This document shows positions 47,491-59,964 of a DNA stretch of 64,000 nucleotides, piece by piece (positions within the stretch are counted from its first letter, which is position 1; every line of letters starts with the position of its first letter). The notes under the pieces were generated by a model. It had not been told where the DNA came from. It saw nothing but the letters and a program-made list of their open reading frames with translations, and searched no databases. The translations under genes and the position numbers were made by a program. This DNA is from Manis javanica (taxonomy: Eukaryota > Chordata > Mammalia > Pholidota > Manidae): positions 14,996,501 to 15,060,500 of the forward strand of contig NC_133167.1 of NCBI RefSeq assembly GCF_040802235.1, in the 5' to 3' direction.

Positions 47491-47715
47491 AGATTGCCTG
47501 TGTTCAAATTCTAGCCCCACCCACCTTTTCATAAATTCCTTGACTCCGTTGAACTCTGGTTTCTTCATCAGTAAAATGGGAAAATTATAATGCTAACCTA
47601 GTGTGTTTGTTGTATGAAATAAGTGAGCTGTTTATTTATTTATACCATTCAGCACTATGCCCAAGAGAGAAAACATACAGTAAACATTTGTAATCATCAT
47701 AGTCATCATTCCATC
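47491..47715 (+). mobile_element. MIR SINE, sense (right of a back-to-back pair)
   Basis: 'attgcctgtgttcaaattct' + 'agccccacc', 'gaactctggtttcttcatca' + 'gtaaaatggg', 'tgtttgttgtatgaaataag' and 'cagtaaacatttgtaatcat' in sense order. Abuts the antisense MIR with both 5' ends together. Confidence 0.78.
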
Positions 47716-47932
47716 ATGACTCTTTGGAAAAGCATTCCCTATAGAATCCATACTGTATGCCTTGAAATACTATTGCTTGTTACCATCTCACTACTATTAT
47801 CATGTGCTACTTAGATATAAGCCTGATTTTATGCTACAGACCTTGCTCTAATGCAATTTATGTGACTCCTCAGGCATTGATTGCCACTCAGTGGGGATTG
47901 GACCAATTATATTTATTGTGACATTAGAATAG

Positions 47933-48551
47933 TGGACATTCGTCATAATTTCTGGCTGTCCAGGACCTTTTTATCTTTCCTCTCAAGTTCAGAGAAAAAG
48001 CTCCCTCCCCAGTGCTAGTGAGTTACACTTACCTGCCTCCTGTGCAGCGGGGTCCTGGGCAGGTGTGATCTGGGCTCCAGGAACCCAGTGACCTGCATGA
48101 GACTTCAATACAGAAGTGGGCACAGGGAGGTGCTAGTTCTTCCGATGAGTTAGTAGGAAGAGTTGTCTGATTCTTAGAGGCAATGATAGCAGAGTTTTTG
48201 GTGTCCAGTCTTATAAAGAGTCCATGCAAGCTGTTCCAGGGGCCCGAAGGAAGGGGCAACAGTGCTTTCTCTGGAGAAGCCCCACAAGGTGATGAGATTT
48301 TGCTAATTATATTGTGTATTGACTTGTGTCACCAAAACTTCCAGCAGAAGTTCTCTGGCACTGTACTCACACCTGTTTCTCTGGCTTCCAGGAGACTTTG
48401 TAGACACTTAAAGCTTTGCAATAAATCCTCTTTCTACTGGAACCAGGCAGAGTGTATACCGTCCACAACTAGATTGGAGTCATGCACTGAAGGTTTACCA
48501 GAGCCTGTCACTCATTCTTACTCCTCCACTCTGAGATTATCATGGGGGTAT
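47933..48551 (+). mobile_element. Probable LTR of an endogenous retrovirus, plus strand
   Basis: A TATA box TTATAAAG (48211-48218) lies about 209 bp before an AATAAA signal (48420-48425) in the 'ttgcaataaatcctctttct' context common in retroviral R/U5. GAATAG directly precedes TGGACATT (47927-47932) and recurs at 48552-48557, a possible target duplication, though the right end reads ...GGTAT rather than CA. A CAG/GTAAGT-like donor on the minus strand at about 48030 and its 76-codon frame fall inside and are probably incidental. Older than the LTR at 36.1 kb. Confidence 0.55.
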
Positions 48552-48559
48552 GAATAGTT

Positions 48560-50464
48560 TTCTTATAAAATATTTTTGACTAGTATAAAAGCATGGCCTT
48601 GCACCGGGAACAAAAGGAGATTAGGTGCAGTACATAATTTGGTGCTGATAGCTTAGTACAATTTGATTGAAATTTCTTGATTTTTTAAATTATATTTTTC
48701 CAATTATTCTGTTTAATACAATTAATTTAAAAGTGATTAGAAAAAAATGAATTTAAAGTGTTTATTGAGTATTTGTCACAAACTTCTTCTCTCAAAAGAC
48801 AGTTTCATCATAAAGCCAAATGTCATGAGGATTTGACCACTGCCCTGTAGTCCACAGTATTCATGAATTTGAATAAGTATCTTAATTTAAATAGCCTTTC
48901 AAATAACCCCTTTGCATTCATGGACCTTTTAAACTTAATTAGGCATAATTAGCAATATTTCCATGATATTTTCCATCTGCTTTCCTGGTCTTGAAGCATC
49001 TATAAGCCAGAGATGTTACCAATTTCTAAAATGTGAAGGAGGCCATGCCAGTCAGGTGCTGAAGAAATGTTTTCTAAGCCAAAAAGGAGGAGACAGTTTT
49101 GTGACTATTTCAGGTTGCATCGTGAAGTTAACCTCAGTGAACCACGCTTGCCATTGTATGTCTGTTTCAGAACAATAGGGCTCATGTTATTCCTTTCCAT
49201 ACTTGTTATCTCTTGGCAGAATTTCAAGATAAATATTTTCCATTTAAGTTCACACCTCAAAAAATGTCCACAAGAGTGGTTTTGGCAATTCCTGAGCTGC
49301 TCTAGAAAAAAAAAAAGAGAGATAATTTAAAAAAAGCAGAAAGAAAAAATATTTGAAAATATTAAATGTCGGTAAATTCTTCCCAAACCGACTTACAATT
49401 GTTTTAAAGTTTGTTTGAATGGTAGGCCAAATTTTGGTTCACACTGATCAGATAAATACTCGTGCTTTAAGTTAATGCTAATGTTGGTGAAAGCAATATC
49501 GTCATGTATATTAAACTGACCTATTGTGACAAAGTTCATAAGCGAAAACAGTAGTTGCCTTCTTCTCCCTTCTTAACCTAAGAGCCCTGTTTCTTTGAGA
49601 TCAGCATTTTGAGCTCTTCTAGTTTCTTCTGGAAATTAAATCCTCTTTCTTCAATAATTGTCTTGTAGTGATTTTTATCAGTATATATAAGCTATTCAAT
49701 ACACATAAGCTATTTGTGAAGATAAATATGAAGATTTAATTATCATAGAACACACCTACATATACTTCCTCCCACGTAGAGCCTCTCCTTTTTATCTGAT
49801 TGTACATATTTATATGAAGTGGCCTCTGCTGAACCAAGAAGTATTCTATGACTACGTTTCCTTTTTCCTATAATCCCTTATTTTTCTTAAAGTTAATAAT
49901 CACCTAATTTTTTATTTTGCTTAGTTTTTCTATGTACCTACTGCAATCTTTTCCCCAAGTGCACTGACACATTTGTCTGTAATATTTTCCAAACGTTTAA
50001 TTCATCTGATAATCCATTATTTCTGCTTCCCTCTGGAACCCCCCTTTGAGGAGACCTCCATTTCTCTCTCCAATATGGAATGCTCTTTGGCATCTTTCTT
50101 CTCCTTTTGGGGTGGGGCACCCTTGGCACTTTCTTCGCTCTCATCTAGACGGGACATCTCTTAACCTGGCACTGACTGTCATCTGCACACCATCTTCTGT
50201 TGCTCTTCTGGATGGGAAACAACACAGGTAACATGAAGCAGAAATGAAGTGGCATGACATTGGCTGACATAGCCATAGAAGATCAGGGCGCATCTGCACA
50301 GCAGAGAGGGAGGGCTTGAAGGGGTCATAGCGTGCATTTAAAGCAGTTTTGCTATCCTTCCATATTTCAGATACAAAGTGAAATCCATTTAGATTTCTAC
50401 ATGGAACTGTTCTATTCTGTTGCACATTGACACTGTTCTTTGAAAACAACTTGTTACTTCAATA
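48560..50464. other. Unassigned stretch
   Basis: No repeat clearly recognised. An A12 run lies near 49304-49315. At 49980-50160 pyrimidine-rich sequence with frames of 61-68 codons lacks motifs. Confidence 0.4.
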
Positions 50465-50960
50465 GGTTCCCATTCTCTTAGGTTAAAAACAAAATCCCTA
50501 AAAGGGCATGCAAAATTTCCAAGGCCCTTTATCATCTGGTCAACCTCTCAAGTGTCATGTTTCTGCATTTTCTTGCTCCCCAGAAAATCATGTGCCCCAG
50601 CCTTTGCATGGGCTCTTCCACCAGCTGGAGCTCATCAACTAACCCAGTGCCTCTTCTCTTTGACCCAATTCACGCATTTTCTTTTTCCTCAGACCTCACT
50701 TCCTTACAGAAGCTGTCCTGAGATCCCAGCCAAAGTAAGCATCCCAGGTACTCTCATGGGGCGCTATACTCTCTGTACATTGTCTTGACCACAGTGTGCT
50801 TCTACATATTTGTTCATTAATTGATTGTTTAAATCTCCAAAGAATTCATTGGCTATAAAGAGCTGGGGCCACGTGTGTTTGGCTCACCGTTAATTCCTTA
50901 AGATCGAGCAGAGTCTCTGGAAATAAAAGGCATTGAATAAATGCTGACATGAATGACCAA
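50465..50960 (+). mobile_element. L2 LINE 3' region, sense, long
   Basis: About 500 bp collinear with L2: 'aaggccctttatcatctggt', 'cctttgcatgggctcttcca', 'acctcacttccttacagaag' + 'ctgtcctgagatcccag', 'attgtcttgaccacagtgtg', 'ttgttcattaattgattg', 'ccttaagatcgagcagagtc' and the terminal 'aaaaggcattgaataaatgc'. Largest L2 piece in the window. No frame survives. Confidence 0.85.
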
Positions 50961-53900
50961 CTACATAAATAACAGCTAAACAATTAAAATTTGATAAGAA
51001 CGAGGCACGTAAATGTGGTTTAGTTTGCTGTACATCCAACAGAAGCCAGTGCCTGCACCTGGTTATCATTTAGTTGGATCTTCTTGAATGAATGCTTTAA
51101 TTGATGAAATTTAACTTGAGATTTCCAAAATAACAAGTTATGATAGGTTTGACTCCAAGAGAAATTTGAATATAGGCTTACTTCCTTCAAAACCCCCAAG
51201 GACCCAAGTTATCATTGACTTCAGATGCATGTCCATTGTATTACTATCTTTAAATTTGTCCAAACTGTTCTCTCTTATACTGGGCTTGTATGGTTAAGGA
51301 CACTAATTGGATCCAGACTGTAAAAGTGCGTTCACTTGACTCTTGTTTTGTTTTGTTTTCTTTAGTTGTTGTTATTGAGATATAAAGTCCATGAGGTAAA
51401 GTCATTGTCTAGGTATCCACAGAAGAACTTCTTGGGTTTTCATCTTCTGCTTAGTTACTCTTACTTTACTACGCTTTTGACAGGCTTGGTTATCTGTGCT
51501 TGAAGTCTGCAAATTGAAAGGGTAGAAAGAGTTTACTGAAGAATGAAAAAGATGCATTGCAAAGGTGACAGAAAAATCTACTAAAAGTAAACACAACTAA
51601 AACACACACATGCATGCACACCCATACACACACAAACTGTAGTGATTTAATTGCCCAAGTGTTCTACATTCCTCTGTTGAATCTAAGGACATTAGGTAGT
51701 ATTAAAGTAAATAATTTGCATTGAAGTGCTTTTGACTAATTAAGAAATAACCAACTCGGTTTAACATGCAGGGAATGCCTAGTACATTTTCAGAATGTTT
51801 CAATTCAGAGTAATTAAATAACCTAGTTCAGGACTTAAGGGAATTTGCCCTCAGGGATTTCCAAGCTTGGCTTTCTGGAAGGATCCATTCCCAAAGGATT
51901 CTGAATGGCCAAGGTTTTATTGTATTTCCTGAGCTAAATTTCCTGCTGATAATAAAAAAAATAGAGGCCTTCCTGTTTGGTTTCCTTTGTTTGTGTGTTT
52001 CCATAGAATTCTTGGTGGCCATAGAGTTTCAAAGAGACAAAGACAAATTCAAAATATGAAGAAATCATTTTCCCCAGGTTGAGGACTGGCTTTTGAAATG
52101 GTATATGTGATGGTGTATATTGTTTTTGCCTGTGCAGTAATAATGTTAGTTGAATAGGAGAAATTATTTGAAGGATAATAATAACCAGTAAAATGTTAGG
52201 ACTCACTCTCTTTCAAGCACTGCTCAAGAGGATGCACTAGTTTTTTCTATGGAAAACACCAAATTAAAGATCAAATGGTTTAAGTATGAATTCTCTGTTC
52301 ACTTCTTTGAACAGATATGGTATAAACAATCTTGGGCAATAGTTTCTTTGTGGATTAAATAGAAATACTATAGTCAGTCTACCAAGTTGGCAAGGTTTGG
52401 AGAAACTAAGGTATTAAACATAAGGTGGGTTTTGAAAACAAAACAAATATAAATGTCAGTCACCATGATTTGGTATGTTCTTAATAGCAGCAGTAGGACC
52501 TTACTGGCTTAGGCACATTTTATAATTATGCTGGATTTCAACAATACTTCCTACTTACATTAATGTCCTAACTGAGGCAACTAGGTGTAATGGCTTCAAA
52601 CAAATATAGTGTCAATACCAATTGTCAGGATTCTTATTGTCCTGTGGTCTAAATTCCATTGGGTAGAGTCAAATTTCCTTTAAGTCTGAGGGCTATTTTA
52701 GTTGCTACCCACAGTGCTGAAAATTTGAAACAATGCTAACATGTCCCTGTCAGCCGAGTTGGGGTGGAGACAACTTCCTGTAAATGTCCACTGACCCAAG
52801 TCATACTTTTGCCTTTGAGCTGGAGGTGAAGAGACATGCAGTTCAATTCCTTTGAACATTTATATTTCTTTGAGGTATGTTAACAATGCCAAGCAAATTT
52901 AATTATTTTAAATAAAATAATCTACAAACAAAAATTGCCAAAGCCTTTAAGTGCCACAAATATTTACAATGCCCACGAAATGGTAACATTTCTTATGTGC
53001 AACACTTACCAGATTTTCAGAGCCATTAGATCATGTTGACACTGGAACAGGGAACTGATTAACTGGACCCCTCTCGGACTTCATGATGGAGTCTGCTAAA
53101 TAGAATGTCCTTAATATACTCCTGGGTTTGGGGAAGCGAGGATGGGTGCATGTGGATACAATGAATGAATAGCCTTGCCAGAAATTACCTCCGCCAGAGA
53201 TGTTTAATTTTTTAGCCCTTCTTTCTTTATAACGGCTATTGGGTTTTTCAAAACTAACATTTTCCAGGGAAGGTAAGAAATTCAAGCTGTCACGAGTAAG
53301 GACAAACATCCTAACATTTCTCAAACATATGGGCAGGACAGTCTTAGGGGTTTGGAAGAAAGCAGATGGTCTTCACCAGGTAGTTATGAAAGAAAATGGT
53401 GGAGCTAATCTATTCTAATCATGGGCATGAGGGGAACTGGCATTTCAGCAACACAAACACGGCTCCATTCTAAGAAGTTAGCTCCCAATAAAATCTGCAC
53501 CTGAGTTTTGGGGAGATGTCAGCAATTTGATTTAGAGAGGAAAGTGACACAACCTTTCCTATCATGAATCTTGAAGCTTTATTAATGCAAGTTAAGTGAA
53601 GAAGAAGCCAAAATTATTCTTCCATAACTCTTCAAAATTCTTCTGTCCTCTAAGTAGTCCACATTTATATGGCAACAGGAAGTTACAATAAAACAAAGAT
53701 TACTGAGTAGTCAGTCAACAAGCCAATAGGAATAAAGTGCTTTTGTGGCTAAGAGGCAGGCCAGACTGAAACAAATGAAACAAAATAAAATGATTCTGGT
53801 CGCCTGGCCGCCTTGTCAACTGCGAGTCGGTTCCCCACAAGCGGGCCACCCCTACTGAGACCACCCTCCCCTCCCCCGCCTGCCCCCAGTTATTTTTGAT

Positions 53901-54809
53901 GTCCAGCCCCTCCATCCACAAAATATTGTGTAAAAACATTGACAAAGCCCAGACTATTTTGCTCCTCTTCCCCTTCCTTTTTAATCTTTCCCCCTTTTAG
54001 TGAAGCTTACCCCGTTGTTCTAACAGATGTAAGCCTGGCTTATAGATGCTAAATTAAGTGATGTTGGAATTTATTGAACTTCAAAACATATCATTCAATG
54101 AGTGACCAGTTTTTATGTTTAGTGGGATCTCTTCTTATCAAGGTCAAAAAAAAGAGTTAGAAAAATTATCTCCTTGTGATAAGGCATTTTACACACAATC
54201 AGGATAGTAGTGGTTATCAATCGGTTAAGATAATACATAACAATATTTGTGACCAATTTTTTTTCCTTTATCATTCTCTAAGTCCCTTCTCTAATTCATC
54301 ATTTTAAAGCCATATAGAATCTTGCTAACAGCAGTGTGGATCTTCTCCTTTTGAGGACAGATATTAGCACCTGAACCTCATAACATGTAGGAAGCAGAGG
54401 AGGATCCAGAAATTTCTATAACCTACAAACAAGCATTGAATTTTTCCAAGGATATGATGAACCACGGTTGCACTCTGAGGTACCTGATTTCAAAACCCAA
54501 CATGTCTATCATGTGATTTATTAATTCCTAATAATCTGGGAAATAGAATGCATGCTGAGACTCTTTCTCTCTGGTAAATGCTTTTAAACTTGTCTATTGT
54601 TCCCTACTTCCTTGTTCATTTCCAACGATGTAATTAGGGCCAAATTTAGCTGATCTTTACATTAGCTGAACATAAAAGCTTTGAAATACAGCAATAGAGA
54701 ATTGTTAACAGTAATGCAAAATTAGAAATTATTCAGGGTTTAAAAATCTCACTTTAGAAAGTCTAATTGATTATTAATTTGTAACTAAATAGACAAAAAA
54801 TTTTTAAAC
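50961..54809. other. Nearly 4 kb repeat-poor block
   Basis: A CA-rich patch (51602-51637) and a CpG-containing GC patch at 53800-53890 are the only local features noted. 'ttattgagatataaagtcca' near 51371 might be an L1 scrap. No coding signal; frames of up to 97 codons show no motif. Candidate for conserved non-coding sequence by exclusion only. Confidence 0.45.
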
Positions 54810-55029
54810 CAGGGTTCGGCAACTATGGCTGGTGGGACAAATCTGGCTTACTACCTCTGAGTAAATAAAGTTTTATGGGAGCACAGCCATGCATGTTTGT
54901 TTACAAATTATCTATAGCTCCTTTCTCTCAACAGTGGCAGAGCTGAGTACTTGGAAAGAGACCATATGGCCTGAAAGGACCCAAGTATTTACTCGCTGAC
55001 CCTTTACAGAAAATAGTTTATCAATCCAG
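54810..55029 (+). mobile_element. hAT/Charlie-type MER element, near full length
   Basis: 'cagggttcggcaactatggc', 'gtaaataaagttttatggga' + 'gcacagccatgcatgtttgt', 'ggcagagctgagtacttgg', 'agagaccatatggcctgaaa' and 'gaccctttacagaaaatag' in order with complementary ends. Same family as 1722-1874. A clear old non-autonomous DNA transposon. Confidence 0.88.
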
Positions 55030-55139
55030 ACTTTAGACATGACCCATTTTTTATTAAAATGGTCTCCCAGCACAAGAATGTGGAAGAAAAAGGCTGGGGT
55101 AACAGATTTACTTGGTTCTCTCCCTCTCTCTCTTTTCTC

Positions 55140-55335
55140 CCCCTCTTTTCCCAGTGACTATGCTAAGTACTTCATATATATTATTCCATTTAATTTTAAT
55201 ATTTCTTCTGTGAGGAAGGAACTGTTAATATTCCATTTAGTTAAAAGGAAGTAGGGTTTTGAGAAGCCGAGTAACTCACATAAGTGACCCAAATAACAAT
55301 TAAGGGATTAAGGACTGAAGTCTGTCTGACCCTAA
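55140..55335 (-). mobile_element. MIR SINE, antisense
   Basis: 'gctaagtacttcatatatat' + 'tattccatttaattttaata', 'gaaggaactgttaatattcc' and 'gagtaactcacataagtgac' follow the antisense MIR order. A sense MIR 3' end follows closely. Confidence 0.7.
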
Positions 55336-55404
55336 CACACAGTTTTGGAGTTACAATTATATACTTTCATGCATGTTTGTATATATACAAACATTCCTCA
55401 GGAG

Positions 55405-55495
55405 GGCTGACATTGATGATTAAATAGCATAATGCATTTAAGGTATCCAAAGTGGCTCACATAGTAAATGTTCAATAAAAGTTTGTCTCTGCCCT
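55405..55495 (+). mobile_element. MIR 3' end, sense
   Basis: 'attaaatagcataatgcatt' + 'taaggtatccaaagtggctc' + 'acatagtaaatgttcaataa' matches the MIR terminus. Confidence 0.7.
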
Positions 55496-55792
55496 TTTAC
55501 GTCTGGATTTCATTATCCTTGCTGAACTGAGTTGAAAGTGACTTTGCAAAAGCAAATGTATATTTGGCAGAGGAAATGTATAGCTAATTTAACTAAAAGA
55601 CCAAAATCACAGGGATTTCTTATTTCTAGTAGTCCACCATCAGTCAAACGTGTGCTATTGTAACCCTTTGGTACTGAATGGTGTCTTTGAGCCTCCACAT
55701 GCTGCTATCCTTCTAGGTTCAGCTGGGAATAAACATGAGACTTTGCAAAATGGATGTTTGTGATTAAAAGTCCAAGCTATGACTATGGAAGT

Positions 55793-55896
55793 GATTTTTA
55801 TTATTATTATTTTTTTATTCAATACTCAGACTCCTTGGGGACCAACTCCCTGACCTTAGCATCATTAGCGCCATGCTCTAACCAGCTAAGGTAATT
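55793..55896 (-). mobile_element. tRNA-Ile-like SINE or retroposed tRNA
   Basis: On the minus strand 'agctggttagagcatggcgc' + 'taatgatgctaaggtcaggg' + 'agttggtcccca' aligns with tRNA-Ile(AAT), including the anticodon-loop AAT. It ends in an A-rich tail (AATAAAAAAATAATAAT...). The B-box GGTTCGATCC has become AGTTGGTCCC and the acceptor stem is lost, so it cannot be a working tRNA. Bats and some other laurasiatherians carry tRNA-derived SINEs; the family is not identified. Confidence 0.6.
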
Positions 55897-56049
55897 GTCC
55901 TATTAGGATTCACAAAGTCAAATACAAAAACTCTAGACCAGGAAGAGAAGCTACCTAGAGTCACATACACTTTAGTTAACATCCTTGATTAGATGACTCT
56001 CTATGTGTGACTGGGCTTCTAAATAATATATTTTTGTAGTGTCAAAGTA

Positions 56050-56097
56050 TTATGTTCTGTCATTTTTTTTTTCAATTTTATGTTCTGTCATTTTTAC
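56050..56097. repeat. Short tandem duplication
   Basis: 'tatgttctgtcattttt' is present twice, separated by 'ttttttcaatt'. Two-copy duplication of about 28 bp. Confidence 0.85.
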
Positions 56098-56584
56098 AGC
56101 TCAAGTTCCATTGAATGGGAGTGGACTGAAAGTACAATAATAGAAAAATGGGCATTGTATGCTAAATTCAGACTTCATGCACTTCTGTTTCGCAAAGAAA
56201 GTAGAGGTTGAATGTTTTGGCTTCTGCTGGAGGAAGGGAGGGGTGCTGGCCTCTTAGCTGCAGTTCTTGCCACAGAGACAGGTTAGTCCTTCATCCAGAC
56301 GTTTACCTGTGTTTGGTTCTTTAATAGCCATAGTGAGACTGACCCTTTAGTCAGGTTGTCTACAAAGCTATGCAGATGTTATCCATACTGGGTAATGGAA
56401 AATATACATATTTTAAATACTTACAAGTAAACACAGTTGGAAGCTTATAGCCACTTCATATTTATCCAAATATGGAGGAAAAAATCAATATTAAAATATT
56501 TCTTTCCTTGGATGTTAAAAATACAACTGAATGAGATCAGTAGAGAGCATATAAATGATTGGACTTCTGCAACATTGCTGTTTC

Positions 56585-56890
56585 TTTTTCTAGTTTTAGT
56601 GAGATATAATTGACACACAGCAATGTATAAGTTTAAGATGTATAGCATAGTTGATTGTTTACATATAATGTGAAATTATTACATAACAAGTTTAGTTAAA
56701 ATTTGTCATCCTATGAATACAAAAATATATATTTAAATTTTCTTATGATGAGCACTCTTATAATTTTCTCTCTTATAATTTTCATATGCACTATACAGCA
56801 ATGGTAATTATAGTCATCATGTTATACATTACATCCCTAGTACTTATTTATCTTATAACCGGAGGTTTGTACCTTTTGACCACCTTAAAA
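56585..56890 (-). mobile_element. L1 3' end (L1MA-like), antisense
   Basis: 'agtgagatataattgacaca', 'tgtataagtttaagatgtat', 'tcatcatgttatacattaca' + 'tccctagtacttatttatct' and 'aggtttgtaccttttgacca' follow the antisense L1 3' UTR. Confidence 0.88.
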
Positions 56891-58667
56891 TTGCTGTTCT
56901 TGAGTGCTATTTTGGGAGCTCATTATCAAGTTACACAGAGAGTCATTACCAAAACAGGCCTCTTAAGTTCACAGTGGCATTTTTGTTAAGGGTGTTCTCA
57001 ACTATATGGCAATTCTTTCATCTTCATGACTTTAGAGTAAAATCCTTGGCCCATCTTTGTATCAAGAATATGTGTAAGTCACCTGAAAAAGTGTTCTTTT
57101 GTTATCTTAAGGACATTGTGAATTAGGTATCCTTAGGCAGCCCAGCTCTCCCCTTTTAGTCAGAAAATGAAAGGCCCAGTACCGAATGGGAGATGCTTCT
57201 GTATGCGCGCACACCACCCTGTGCTGGTTAGGCTTTGTCCTTGCCTCACTCGGAACCATGTTTATTTATATGCTTCATGAGTTCATGTTCCTTTGTTATA
57301 ATATCTGCAACTCTTTCTTTGTAAGGCACACTTTTTTGAGTATGTACTTCATATATTCAGGATACTTCAGAAATGCTGACAAAATTTGACCATATGTCTA
57401 GGTTGGATAAATACACAGCCGAAGTGTGGCCGCTTCCCCATCCAGTGCCCAAGGCAGGCATCACCGTGAACTGCAGAGCCTGGACACCACTTCACATTCC
57501 TCCTCAATCCACGCTTCGTATAGTCACTACCAGCTGATGAAAATTGGCACTCGAAACCTATTCACCATCTCTGCCTTAGAGGATTTCGCCATGCGGTTTT
57601 TAGTATACTGCCTCTCACCTATAACTTCAGTAAAGCTGGCTTCTGGTTTCCTTGCATAACCTTACATCTATCAAAAAACAGTAAAACAAGGTGGCATTGT
57701 AATAGTAACAATATGTACATTTAGAGAAAATTTAAATAAATAATAACTTTCCAGAATTTTTTAAGACTAAAAAATAAGTTTCTTGTTCCGTTTGGCCCAT
57801 AAGATCACTGATACATAAGAAGTGGCATAGCAGGGCCATACCTTCACTTGAAGCTACACTGGCTCTTGAAAATTGTGTAACTTACCCAGGTGTGACTTAG
57901 CCATGTTTTGTGTAAGGAAAATGATTTCCATATGCCCCCACTACTTCATAGCCAAAACATTTGTGCAAGGTTGTATGAATGCTTCCCATAAGGTACATTC
58001 CCTTGGTTTCAAGTCATGCATAGGAAGGCTTTGGATTGTAGAATAGTATTTGACTGTCTTTGCTGCATGTACAAACACACAGACGCACACATGCACGCTT
58101 GCACATTATTTTCTTTGTCTTGTAGTAATTTAAAATAGTGTTGGGTTCATTAACCAGATGTACGTGTTCTAATGAAAATGCCGTCATCAGTGTTAATGAG
58201 TGAATTTAAGTCAGTGTTATATCAAAGACAGCATAAGGTAAAGTATCAAAGGGAAAATGATTATAAAAATTTATTTTGGTGTATATCTTAGAAAACCTCA
58301 GTGGTCCAAATATGCTGCTTGCCTTCCTACTTTTCCAGCTCCCCAGAGAAATGGCCCATTCCAAAGCCAAGCAATTTTGAAAATTAAAAACATATTTTAT
58401 TAATAGCTCAAATACAGGAAGAACCCAACAGCCCTTCCTGGTGATGTAACTGAACCTGATGATTTGAATTAAGAATATGCTAACATCTGGTAGTACCCAA
58501 AACGTGGCCTATTAGAAATGGAATAGGCTAATGTCTGAAATAATATTTATACTTTCTATATATTTTTTAGAAACAAGAAGTCTCTTTCCCAGTAGGAATC
58601 TATATAATTAAAATACAGTATCTTTGGCTTTCAGGCTGTGTTCAGGCTTACAGAAATGGAAACCAGG
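56891..58667. other. Unassigned stretch
   Basis: No repeat recognised. A CA/CG-rich patch lies at 58070-58100. A 77-codon frame at 57426-57659 sits in a slightly GC-richer block without recognisable domain. Confidence 0.4.
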
Positions 58668-58687
58668 AAAAAAAAAAAAAAAAAAAA
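58668..58687 (+). repeat. A20 homopolymer
   Basis: Twenty uninterrupted A after 'ggaaaccagg'. Length suggests a retroposon tail, but no recognisable body or target duplication was found upstream. Confidence 0.9.
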
Positions 58688-59964
58688 GATTTCTCAAGAG
58701 TCCTGAGTGTCAGACATGAGGTAAAAACCGAAAATTCCATCTCTGATGCTGTATCAGCACATTTCTGCTGGATCAGAACCAAAATAATGTGGCTCTGAGC
58801 ATGATAGAGTTTAGGGTAAAGCACATAGGTAAGTACTTGGATATAAAGTTAAATTATTGAGGTAGGAACCTTCAACAGAGCCTCTATGATGTACTGTTAT
58901 TAAGACACTGTCAGACCTTGAAAGGAATTAAATTATATCATGGCAATCTGAAATGTTTACCTTTACATGCACACACCAAGGAAAAGAAAAAGAAAAAAGG
59001 AAAAAATATATACAAAATTCCTTTCATTTCAATTTTCGAGAAAAGCCTCAGCAGGGGTTTTCATTTGATAAATGCAAAAAGACAACCTAATAATGGCTTG
59101 CTTTGTTCTAAAATTAGGAAAGGAAAAAGGTGGGAATGAGCATGTCACCTAGTTCCTGGGAAAAGGACAGTTTGGTTTCAGGAGTGAAAATTAGAGACAA
59201 TTTTTTGTCTGGAGCTTGGAAAATTACTAGAAAGCTTATAAAAGTTATCCTAAGGTAGCTTCAGGCACCAGGGTGCCTTTTTAAAAAAATTATTATTGTT
59301 TGTTTTGTTTTTGTTTTTCCCTCAGCAAGTGTTCTTAAAGGGAAGGTCTTCTATTTGCGGTTCCTCAAGTACAAGCAAAGCTCAACAATTTTATTTCCAG
59401 GGAATGTGCCCTGTGCTTCTCTTCATTACGTTTCCATCATAGTGATTAGCCAGGCCTCCCTTGGGTACAAATCAGAGCCATCCTCATCCTTTCTCCAGCT
59501 AAGAGGGCACCTCTCAGTTGTGAAATGATAAAATAGATCAACATCCATTTGTATAGTGAGTTTATTTTTTGTAATTTTAATTTGTACATGTTATGAAAAT
59601 TTCAGGAAAAAATGCCATCAAAGGACAAGAATCTCTTGTCTATTACTTAACAATTTATACTTTGCTATGTTTTCTCTTGTTGTCTTTGCCTCTCCTCTCT
59701 TCACACACACACACACACGAGCGCATATTATATTGGTTTTTGGAAACATTTGAGAATAACTTAGAGACATTGTGCCTCCAGTTCCAAACCAATATCACAG
59801 CATCTTGCCATTTTGCATATTTGTGGAATATGGAAAGTAAGGAACTTGGTTCCCATTAGCCTTAATATGAATACTCATTTGCTCAAGTCTAATAGTCATG
59901 AAAAGCAATTTCAGGATTATTATTTTATTGCAGAACACAAATTCACCAACTAGAGTTCCTATCT
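58688..59964. other. Unassigned stretch with simple repeats
   Basis: Contains a (TTTG)-rich run at about 59299-59320 and a (CA)n run at 59701-59718. Nothing coding recognised. Confidence 0.5.

Noticed and set aside
48029-48259. Minus-strand 76-codon frame next to a CAG/GTAAGT donor-like site
   Set aside because: It falls within the probable LTR at 47933-48551, with no acceptor or conserved protein to support an exon.
55793-55896. Functional tRNA-Ile gene
   Set aside because: B-box and acceptor stem are degraded and an A-rich tail is present, so it is a retroposon.
57426-57659. 77-codon frame considered as an exon
   Set aside because: No splice sites or recognisable domain; amino-acid content is unremarkable.
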